Assembly: GCA_033855775.1 (NCBI GenBank)
Contig: JAWVFT010000133.1
Coordinates: 1-43,074, forward strand
Direction: 5' to 3'
DNA length: 43,074 bases
Source: DASVTR01 sp033855775
Lineage (GTDB): Bacteria; Acidobacteriota; Blastocatellia; Pyrinomonadales; Pyrinomonadaceae
Shown: piece after piece, positions 7,951 through 14,826 of the stretch
How positions within the stretch are numbered: position 1 is the stretch's first letter
Layout of the letters: each line of letters begins with the position of its first letter
The notes under the pieces: generated by a model
What the model was told of the DNA's origin: nothing
Databases searched by the model: none
What the model saw: the letters and a program-made list of their open reading frames with translations, nothing else
Position numbers and translations under genes: made by a program

Positions 7951-8355
7951 ATGGCAGAACCCACCAGCGGAGCGAAAGCGGTCATCCTAGTGATAGACGA
8001 TGAACCCAGTGTCGCCGACGCTTTAAAAATAATTCTTGAGGACAGCGGCTATGTCGTCGTGACAGCAATCACGGGGCGCAGCGGATTTGAGCGAGCCTGC
8101 GAATGCCGGATTGATTTGGCCATCGTTGACCTTCAACTTCCAGACATGTCCGGCCTCGACGTGCTGAGCGCCGTCCGCGAGCGCGAGCCTGACGCTCGCG
8201 TCATCATCATCACGGCGCACGGCAGCCCCGATATTGATACGGAGGCGGCAAGACGCGGAGCCTTCACCGTCTTGCCAAAGCCCTTCCACTCCGCAGACCT
8301 GCTCAAACAAGTGTCCGCCGCCTTACAACAAAAAACGTCATCGCATTCCGGATGA
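7951..8355 (+). CDS. Single-domain response regulator (CheY-like receiver)
   Basis: This 134-aa protein is a lone receiver domain. The acidic pocket is IDDE (16-18), the phospho-acceptor is Asp60 in LAIVDLQLP, the conserved Thr is in ITAHGSPD and the Lys in LPKPF. There is no output domain, so it would work by protein contact, either as a phosphate sink or as a phosphorelay intermediate for the two neighbouring kinases. It resembles the receiver of the NtrC-type regulator more than that of a CheY from chemotaxis, and no chemotaxis gene is nearby. It is separated from the regulator by 206 bp that include a possible sigma-54 promoter. Confidence 0.9.
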   Translation: MAEPTSGAKAVILVIDDEPSVADALKIILEDSGYVVVTAITGRSGFERACECRIDLAIVDLQLPDMSGLDVLSAVREREPDARVIIITAHGSPDIDTEAARRGAFTVLPKPFHSADLLKQVSAALQQKTSSHSG

Positions 8356-8516
8356 GTTGAGGAAACAAATTTCTTCGACGAAGGCGTTGCTAATAATACC
8401 CGCGACCTTTCATGACTAAAGGCTCCGCGCGATGCCGCAAGAGACTCTGCGCGATGTCGTGAGCCTTGCGTCGCTTGTCAATCACATGACTGGATGAAAC
8501 ACCTCGCGGTCAAAGC

Positions 8517-8533
8517 TGTTTCAAGTTGAAACA
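8517..8533. promoter_or_regulatory. Upstream activator palindrome A (TGTTTCA-N3-TGAAACA)
   Basis: A perfect 7+7 bp inverted repeat with spacer AGT is centred at 8525. The flanks AAGCTG...TGCC are shared with a second copy centred at 14484. Each centre lies 88 bp before the GG of a sigma-54 promoter, the usual distance for an NtrC-type enhancer. The palindromes are seen directly; binding by the regulator at 6284-7744 is inferred. Confidence 0.8.
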
Positions 8534-8610
8534 TGCCTTGAACCTCATCTGTCGCCTGAGATTTTTCCGAAACATAGCGCTGCTGTGCATGTCGCCGATG
8601 GATTCGCCGT

Positions 8611-8627
8611 GGGCATGACAATTGCTG
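8611..8627 (+). promoter_or_regulatory. Sigma-54 -24/-12 promoter of the giant copper-oxidase gene
   Basis: GGGCATGACAATTGCT matches GG-N10-GC with GG at 8613-8614 and GC at 8625-8626, and carries TTGCT at -12. The consensus -24 GGCAC reads GGCAT here. Predicted transcription start is near 8638, giving a leader of about 287 nt before the ATG at 8925. An NtrC-type enhancer palindrome lies 88 bp upstream. Confidence 0.75.
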
Positions 8628-8649
8628 TCTGGCTTGGCGCACACCTCCA

Positions 8650-8665
8650 GCTCATGGCCCTGAGC
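8650..8665 (+). promoter_or_regulatory. Conserved leader inverted repeat A
   Basis: GCTCATGGCCCTGAGC can fold into a short hairpin (GCTCA/TGAGC arms) starting about 12 nt after the predicted transcription start. A copy with one changed base lies at 14612-14627, at nearly the same place in the other sigma-54 transcript. It could be an RNA element in the leader or a DNA site. The conservation is seen; the role is unknown. Confidence 0.55.
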
Positions 8666-8924
8666 TTCAGGTTACAGGACTGCGTTTTTGTCTTGTGAAC
8701 CTGCGAGATGAGCTTGTCTAAGAAAACAATTTAGCGTTTGAAGAAGTATGGACGGAGCGCTTTCGAGAGTCTGAGCAAGGCTCTACGGTCGCTCCCGTTA
8801 ATGACTTTCAGAGCGCGCCATAGTGATAAACGTCCGGGCGGCGGAAAACCGCTCTCCGGCGTCGCCTATAACTATGCCTCGCGCTCGCCCCTACGGTTCA
8901 ACTATTCTAAGGAGAGAAAAATAT

Positions 8925-11900
8925 ATGGAGGAGCAGAACAGGTTCCGCTTCAAGCTCCCGAAGCTATTCGTCAGCACTATCATGCTGCTCGGCCTGATGT
9001 CGTTGGCGGGTGGAATTGCCTCCGCACAAACCGCGCCCGCGACGGCTTCGCAGTCAACAACGGAAGACGCGTCCACTAAAGCCTTGACCCCGGAGGCAAA
9101 CGCCGCGGCGACTCCTATGCCGGAGGCCACGCCGATTCAGGTTGACACTGCGGAGCCGAACACGGAAAGGATTACAGACCCGGGGCCGGAAAAGGCCACG
9201 ATGGTTCCTGACACGACGAAACAGCCCGACGTGCCGCCCAACGTCGATTCGGACTTAACAGCCGCCCCGGCCCAGACGGCTCAGCCCACAGACGAGGCGA
9301 ACGTCACTTCAAAGCAGTCAAATTCGACTTCTAACGCGGCAGCGACTTCAACCGACACAGCCAAGGCTCCCATCGTCAGAACGGCGCCGGAGTGCGGCAA
9401 AACCATCACGGCCAATGTGGTGGCCTTCGACCAGATTATCTTCTACAACCGTTTGGGCAGCTTCGACCCCGGCGGCATGATGTACGCGCTCAAGCGCGAT
9501 GTCGTCGCCATTGACCCGACGAGAGCAATCGGTCCCGGCAACGTTCAATTTCGATCCGACAAACGCCCGCGCCCGCTCGTCCTGCGCGTCAACGAAGGCG
9601 ATTGTCTGGCCGTCACTTTCACCAACATGCTCGACTCCGTGCGCTCGGATGTCGACAATCTCAAGTTTGCCAACTGGCCCGCGCATCAGCCGTATTTCGG
9701 GCTGACACCCACGGCGGATGAAGACGGCCAGGTTGATAACGGCGATGTCAAACTTTCAAAGAACGACACGCCCGCGACACGCAACGCCGGGATGCACGTC
9801 AACGGACTTAACTACAAGAGCATCGCTTCCGACGGCTCATTCGTCGGCAAGAACGTCACGCCTTCAGCGACGCTCGGCTCGTTGGTCGCGCCGGGCAGCA
9901 GCATTACTTATACGTGGTATGCCAGCAAGCAGGGACAATATCTGCTCTTCTCGACCGCGGCCACTTCGGGCGGCGAGGGCGACGGCGGCCAACTCGACCA
10001 CGGCCTCTTCGGCATGGTCAACGTCGAGCCGAAAAACTCCGTCTGGTATCGCTCGCAGGTGACAGCCGCGGAGATGCAGGCCGCGACCACCGGCTTGAAC
10101 GACAACAAAACTCCCATTCTCAACTACGAGAAGGCTGACAGCAATCTCGTCCCGATTCTCAACATGCTCAAGGGCACTGAGATTGTTCACGCAGACATCA
10201 ATGCTATCATCACGGACCCGACCGGCACGCTTCAGGAAGACTGCGGCACGGCGCCGCCGTCAGGCACCTGCGGCCAGCCCTTCCGCGAGTTCTCCGTCAT
10301 TTTCCATGACGAGCTTGAGACGGGTGCGCCCGCTTTCCCTGAGCTTCTCAACCCCGTGTTTCACGGCGTCAGAGACGGCTTCGGCATCAACTACGGCTCT
10401 TCGGGTTTGGGCGCCGAAGTCATCGCCAATCGCAACGGCGTCGGCCCGCAAGCCAACTGCACCGAATGCGAATACGAAGAGTTTTTCCTTGAGTCGCCGA
10501 GCAACAGCGACCCCGCGACGCTCGTCGCCTACGGGATGCCCAACAAGCGTGGCATCGCGAAAGCCATCGCCGGACTTTTCCCCGACGACCCGTCCAACGT
10601 GCATCACTCTTATCTGCTCGACCCCGTGCGCTTCCGCAACGTTCACGCCGGGCCGAAGGAGACGCATGTTTTTCACTTGCACGCTCATCAATGGGTGCAG
10701 AGCCCGCGCGACCCTAACTCGACTTATCTCGATTCGCAAACCATTTCTCCGGGCGCATCCTTCACCTACGAGATTCAGTATGGCGGCGGCGGTAATCGCA
10801 ACCTTGGTTCGCCCGGCGATTCAATCTTCCACTGCCACCTTTACCCGCACTTCGCGCAGGGCATGTGGGAATTGTGGCGCAACCACGATGTCTTTGAAGA
10901 CGGAACGGTGGGTCGTAATCTGCCGGATGCCGAAATCGCCGCGGGCATTCCGCAGCCCGCGCTGGTTCCCATTCCGTATCTCTATTTGAAGAACCCGAAC
11001 GGAACCAAAATCGCGGCGCTCGGCAACCTGCCGATGCCGACGCCCGCCTTCAAAGGCTTCCCGTTCTATATTCCTTATCAAATCGGACACCGTACGCCGC
11101 AAGCTCCGCTCGGTCGAGAGATTGACCCTTCGACCAACATCGCTTACGGCGGACTGCCGCGCCATCGCGTGTTAACGTCAACAGAGGTGTCGGGCATTAA
11201 TGCCGTCCCGGCAGACCAGCTCAACGACCCGGTTGCGTTGCGTGTGGCGGCCAACGTTCAGGCTCCGTTCGCGCAATGGATTTACTTTTTCGCCAAGAAG
11301 ATGACGGCGGCTAATCTTGAGCTGCTGCCTGAAGACGGCACGCCGGATGAGAAAGTCGCTATCGCGCATCATGCCGGTCAAGACCCCGGCGGCACTCCCA
11401 TCACGGTTTACCAGCAAGTCATCAACGACCCGAGTTGGTCGGGCATCAGTTACCCGACATCGACCGCGACCGGCGCACCCGGCATCTTCATCGTCAACGG
11501 GCGACCGGCGCAGCCCGGCGCTCCTTACGCAGACCCTTGCCCGGACACTTTCATAGACGATGCTCGCGCCAAGCGCACTGTGCCGATGCGAAAGTATCGC
11601 GCCGCGTGGGTGCAGCTCGACTACAAGATTAACAACTCCGGCTGGCATGACCGGCAGGGACGCATCGCCGTCCTTGAGAAAGACGTTTCGGATACGCTCA
11701 GCGGAGCGCGACCGACCGAACCGATGTTCATCCGCGCCAACTCCGGCGACTGCATCGATTATCGCGTGACGAACCTGACGCGCGCTAACCTGAACCTCGA
11801 TGACTTCCAGATTTTTCAGGGAACGGACATCATCGGCCAGCACATCCATCTCGTGAAGTTCGACGTGACCAGTTCGGACGGAGCGGGCAATGGTTGGAAC

Positions 11901-14348
11901 TACGAGAGCGGCGGCTTCTCGCCGGAGAAGGTGCGCGAGCGCATTGATGCCAACAACGAATGGCTCATCACACACACCTCGACCACCAGCAAGAAGCTCA
12001 AGGCGACATACAATCCTTCCGTCCCGGCCCTGCCGGAATTTCTCGGCGCGCAGACGCACATCGAGCGTTGGTGGGCCGACCCCTTGATGAATCGCAACGG
12101 GCGCGACCGCACGCTCCGCACCGTCTTCACGCACGACCACTTCAGCCCAAGCGGACACCAGCATCACGGCCTTTACGCAGGGTTGGTGGTTGAGCCGACG
12201 GATGCGACTTGGAAGTTTTTGAACGGCGCGGCGATGGGCGGGCCTGCGACTGGTTTGCCGGTTCGCGCCGACGGCGGGCCGACCAGCTTCGCGGCCAATA
12301 TCATCACGGGCGCCAGCGGAGCGAATAGCTACCGCGAGTTTATGCTTGAGATTGGCGATTTCGCCATCGTCTATACGGCGGACGACATCCCTGTCAATCC
12401 TCCGAATCACAAAGAGGCCGACGATGTTGAGACGGCGGTGCAGAACCCCGTCAAGTTTGACCCGACGCAGGAGCCGCATCCCGAATCAATCTCGGCTGCC
12501 GACCCCGGCACGCAGGTCATGAACTATCGCAACGAGCCGATACCCTTGCGCATCGCCAAGCCCGTCGGCGTTCCTCCGGGCGGAACGGTGCAAGAATATC
12601 AGCAGAAGTCAGGCAACCAGGGCGACATGGCCTTCGCCTTTAGCTCGGACGTTCACGGCGACCCGGCCACGCCGATGCTCCCCTCTTATCCCGGCGACCA
12701 CGTTGAGATGAGAGTCTTGCAAGGCTCGCAGGAAGAGCAGCACGTGCTCAACGTTCACGGCCATAAATGGTTCTTCGAGCCGGGGACTCCGCAAGACCCG
12801 GCAGCCGTCAACAATTCCGGCTACACCAACTCGCAGCAGATTGGCATCTCGGAGCACTTCGAGTTCGACTTCGCCGAGAAGACGCAGCCGATTTACAACA
12901 GTGAAAAATTCGCCGACTTCCTGTATCAATCGGCGGCGACAGACAATTTGTGGGACGGCATGTGGGGCTTGTTGCGAACTTACGGCAAGCTTGACTTAAG
13001 CGTCATCGCCAAGCTGCCCAACAACCAGAATCCCTTCAATCTTCCCGGCCATCCGCTCAAGGACGCCACCTACACGGGCGGCTGCCCCTTGAATGTTCCG
13101 AACCTTCCGGTCAGGGACATTTTCGTAGAGGCATGGCGGGCGACTGATTTGGTCGGAGCGCAGGGCATCACCTACAACAAGAAGTTCGGCTTCCACGACC
13201 CGGCGGGCATCGTCTTCGTCGAGGCGGGGAACATCCCTGCGATTCAACAGGGAACTTTGAAGCTCGAACCGTTGGTCTTGCGCGTCAACGCGGGCGATTG
13301 TATTCACTTGCATCTCAAGAACAACTTACCGGAGGCATTGCCCGAATACGATAGCTGGAACTCGATGCCGCTCATCATCCCCGGCTTCAACTTCAATCAG
13401 GTGCAAACGTCGAACCGGGTCAGCCTGCACCCGCAATTGCTGACCTACGACGTTGGGACTTCCGACGGAGCCATCATCGGCAAGAATCCCAACACGACCG
13501 TCGCGCCGACCAAGAGTCGCGTCTATACCTGGTACGCGGGCAAGATTACGTATCTCTCGCCGACCAGCGTGAAGGCCATCCCGGTCGAGTTCGGGGCGAC
13601 CAACCTGCGCGACTACGGCGACGTTATCAAGCACAGTTCGCACGGCCTTGTCGGCTCGCTCATCGTCGAGCCTGCCAACTCGACATGGATGTTCGACACC
13701 GGCACCGTCAGCAATCCGACTTCCCGGTCATCGGCCACCGTCAAGGACGCCAGTTCCGGCGCTGTCCTCTTCAAAGAATTTGTCGTGCAGTATCAAAGCG
13801 ACTTAACGATGAAGGACAACAACAACGACCCGATGCGCAACTTCGGCAACGAGGACGATGCTGAAGACAGCGGCCAGCAGGGTTTCAACTACAAGCGCGA
13901 GCCTCTCTGGGCGCGTCTCGGTTTGCCCGTCGAAACCAACTTGAAGACCCTCAACGATCAGGACTACACCAACACGCTCAGCTCGCTCGCTTCCAATCCC
14001 GGTTGCGGCGGCCCGTGCGGCGACCCTGAAACGCCTGTCTTCACGGCGACGGCTGGCTCGCAGGTTCGCTTCCGTATTTTGGATGCGGCCGACCATCCGC
14101 GCCAGCATGGCTTCACGCTCTTCGGACATCACTGGAACTTCGAGCCGTGGGCCAATAACTCTTTGACGATGGGCAACAACACGATGACCTTCGAGGTCGG
14201 CTCTTACAGCGGCATCGGGCCGACTCGTCACCTCAACATTCTGACCGTGGCGGGCGGAGCCTTTTCCGCGCGCGGCGATTATCTCTACAGAACGCAGGAA
14301 AGCTTTAAGTTCAGCGGCGGTCTGTGGGGCATCTTCCGCGTCCAGTAA
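8925..14348 (+). CDS. Giant secreted three-unit multicopper-oxidase-like protein (MnxG/MofA-like candidate)
   Basis: I start it at ATG 8925 because AAGGAG lies 11 nt upstream and a Sec signal peptide follows (hydrophobic core FVSTIMLLGLMSLAGG, cut after ASA). This gives 1807 aa. A Thr/Pro/Ala-rich stretch (about 35-150) precedes three homologous cupredoxin units at about 154-660, 867-1355 and 1383-1807. Each contains an RVN/AxxGDC strand, a (T/S)SDG turn, a GLxGxxxVEP strand and a HxxxxHxxHW-type segment. Unit 1 ends with canonical type-1/trinuclear copper motifs: HVFHLHAH (581-588) and HCHLYPHFAQGM (636-647). Unit 2 carries HIH (973-975) and HDH...GHQHHG (1070-1081). Units 2 and 3 lack the type-1 Cys. 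It is far longer than laccases (about 500 aa) and resembles the large oxidases of Mn(II)-oxidising bacteria. The oxidase call is strong, the Mn substrate inferred. Confidence 0.85.
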   Translation: MEEQNRFRFKLPKLFVSTIMLLGLMSLAGGIASAQTAPATASQSTTEDASTKALTPEANAAATPMPEATPIQVDTAEPNTERITDPGPEKATMVPDTTKQPDVPPNVDSDLTAAPAQTAQPTDEANVTSKQSNSTSNAAATSTDTAKAPIVRTAPECGKTITANVVAFDQIIFYNRLGSFDPGGMMYALKRDVVAIDPTRAIGPGNVQFRSDKRPRPLVLRVNEGDCLAVTFTNMLDSVRSDVDNLKFANWPAHQPYFGLTPTADEDGQVDNGDVKLSKNDTPATRNAGMHVNGLNYKSIASDGSFVGKNVTPSATLGSLVAPGSSITYTWYASKQGQYLLFSTAATSGGEGDGGQLDHGLFGMVNVEPKNSVWYRSQVTAAEMQAATTGLNDNKTPILNYEKADSNLVPILNMLKGTEIVHADINAIITDPTGTLQEDCGTAPPSGTCGQPFREFSVIFHDELETGAPAFPELLNPVFHGVRDGFGINYGSSGLGAEVIANRNGVGPQANCTECEYEEFFLESPSNSDPATLVAYGMPNKRGIAKAIAGLFPDDPSNVHHSYLLDPVRFRNVHAGPKETHVFHLHAHQWVQSPRDPNSTYLDSQTISPGASFTYEIQYGGGGNRNLGSPGDSIFHCHLYPHFAQGMWELWRNHDVFEDGTVGRNLPDAEIAAGIPQPALVPIPYLYLKNPNGTKIAALGNLPMPTPAFKGFPFYIPYQIGHRTPQAPLGREIDPSTNIAYGGLPRHRVLTSTEVSGINAVPADQLNDPVALRVAANVQAPFAQWIYFFAKKMTAANLELLPEDGTPDEKVAIAHHAGQDPGGTPITVYQQVINDPSWSGISYPTSTATGAPGIFIVNGRPAQPGAPYADPCPDTFIDDARAKRTVPMRKYRAAWVQLDYKINNSGWHDRQGRIAVLEKDVSDTLSGARPTEPMFIRANSGDCIDYRVTNLTRANLNLDDFQIFQGTDIIGQHIHLVKFDVTSSDGAGNGWNYESGGFSPEKVRERIDANNEWLITHTSTTSKKLKATYNPSVPALPEFLGAQTHIERWWADPLMNRNGRDRTLRTVFTHDHFSPSGHQHHGLYAGLVVEPTDATWKFLNGAAMGGPATGLPVRADGGPTSFAANIITGASGANSYREFMLEIGDFAIVYTADDIPVNPPNHKEADDVETAVQNPVKFDPTQEPHPESISAADPGTQVMNYRNEPIPLRIAKPVGVPPGGTVQEYQQKSGNQGDMAFAFSSDVHGDPATPMLPSYPGDHVEMRVLQGSQEEQHVLNVHGHKWFFEPGTPQDPAAVNNSGYTNSQQIGISEHFEFDFAEKTQPIYNSEKFADFLYQSAATDNLWDGMWGLLRTYGKLDLSVIAKLPNNQNPFNLPGHPLKDATYTGGCPLNVPNLPVRDIFVEAWRATDLVGAQGITYNKKFGFHDPAGIVFVEAGNIPAIQQGTLKLEPLVLRVNAGDCIHLHLKNNLPEALPEYDSWNSMPLIIPGFNFNQVQTSNRVSLHPQLLTYDVGTSDGAIIGKNPNTTVAPTKSRVYTWYAGKITYLSPTSVKAIPVEFGATNLRDYGDVIKHSSHGLVGSLIVEPANSTWMFDTGTVSNPTSRSSATVKDASSGAVLFKEFVVQYQSDLTMKDNNNDPMRNFGNEDDAEDSGQQGFNYKREPLWARLGLPVETNLKTLNDQDYTNTLSSLASNPGCGGPCGDPETPVFTATAGSQVRFRILDAADHPRQHGFTLFGHHWNFEPWANNSLTMGNNTMTFEVGSYSGIGPTRHLNILTVAGGAFSARGDYLYRTQESFKFSGGLWGIFRVQ

Positions 14349-14381
14349 ATTAGCGACCGCATGGTCGTCAACTCTGTCTTG

Positions 14382-14422
14382 CAAGGCCGGTGGCAATCAC
14401 AGCCGCCGGCCTTGTTTGTTTC
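14382..14422 (+). terminator. Rho-independent terminator after the copper-oxidase gene
   Basis: Thirteen-base arms CAAGGCCGGTGGC (14382-14394) and GCCGCCGGCCTTG (14402-14414) pair with one mismatch around a 7-nt loop, followed by TTTGTTTC. It begins 34 bp after the stop codon and separates the giant gene's transcript from the next sigma-54 operon. Confidence 0.85.
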
Positions 14423-14475
14423 CGCACGGCGCAAAGCCCCGCAGGGTAACGTCGTGAATCATGCTTCCCCCAAGC

Positions 14476-14492
14476 TGTTTCATCCTGAAACA
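14476..14492. promoter_or_regulatory. Upstream activator palindrome B (TGTTTCA-N3-TGAAACA)
   Basis: A perfect 7+7 bp inverted repeat with spacer TCC is centred at 14484, flanked by the same AAGC...TGCC bases as palindrome A. The centre is 88 bp before the GG of the sigma-54 element at 14571, identical to the spacing at the first site. Confidence 0.8.
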
Positions 14493-14570
14493 TGCCCCGC
14501 CCGCCCATCAATCGTCGCCCTTCCGCATCAAGCGCCAGCGCGACTTCGCTTTAGCCTCGCGCTCAAGCGA

Positions 14571-14587
14571 AGGCACGCCAGTTGCTC
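14571..14587 (+). promoter_or_regulatory. Sigma-54 -24/-12 promoter of the propeller/SCO/cytochrome operon
   Basis: AGGCACGCCAGTTGCTC contains GGCACG-N4-TTGC, an essentially perfect consensus with GG at 14572-14573 and GC at 14584-14585. Predicted start is near 14596, leaving a leader of about 230 nt to the ATG at 14827. It is the best sigma-54 match in the window. Confidence 0.85.
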
Positions 14588-14611
14588 TTGACCATTCGCG
14601 CACAACAAACT

Positions 14612-14627
14612 GCTCATGGCCTTGAGC
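14612..14627 (+). promoter_or_regulatory. Conserved leader inverted repeat B
   Basis: GCTCATGGCCTTGAGC differs from the copy at 8650-8665 by a single base. It lies 40 bp after the -24 GG (37 bp in the other promoter), just inside the predicted transcript. Confidence 0.55.
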
Positions 14628-14737
14628 GACAAGTTGCTTGCTCGTCATTCTCGAACAAACATATCAGCGGCCCGGAGATTGGCCCATCTCCCGGTTATAG
14701 CTCTGCCTGAGGAACGTCTTGACGACCTTGGGCAATA

Positions 14738-14780
14738 GGGGGGACATCCGGGGCCACGGAGACCCCCCATTAATTTTTTG
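14738..14780 (+). promoter_or_regulatory. Leader stem-loop followed by a U-rich tract (possible attenuator)
   Basis: GGGGGG (14738-14743) pairs with CCCCCC (14763-14768), with an inner TCCG/CGGA helix (14747-14750 with 14757-14760). The stem is followed by ATTAATTTTTTG. It lies within the leader of the sigma-54 operon, 58 bp before the first start codon, so it would act as an attenuator rather than an end-of-gene terminator. No known riboswitch core was recognised. Confidence 0.5.
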
Positions 14781-14826
14781 TGAGGCGAGTTCCGGCTCGC
14801 TTGCGAGTGACAACGAGAGAAGAACG

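Noticed and set aside
8419..8467. AAGGCTC/GAGCCTT stem after the lone receiver gene as a terminator
   Set aside because: Seven-base arms around a 35-nt loop with no T-run; too weak to call.
8823..8924. Upstream extension of the giant copper-oxidase frame
   Set aside because: The ATG at 8925 has AAGGAG and starts a signal peptide; the extension would bury the signal peptide 34 residues in.
8638..8924. Manganese (yybP-ykoY) or other riboswitch in the copper-oxidase leader
   Set aside because: The leader is long (about 287 nt), but I could not find the conserved core loops of any known class.
11178..12479. Long minus-strand open frame (433 aa) opposite the giant copper-oxidase gene
   Set aside because: It is antisense to a clear coding sequence, rich in Arg/Val/Asp as expected of a shadow frame, and has no recognisable domain.
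14719..14826. Longer N-terminus for the propeller protein
   Set aside because: It would start inside the leader before the GGGGGG/CCCCCC hairpin, with no ribosome site; the ATG at 14827 starts a signal peptide.
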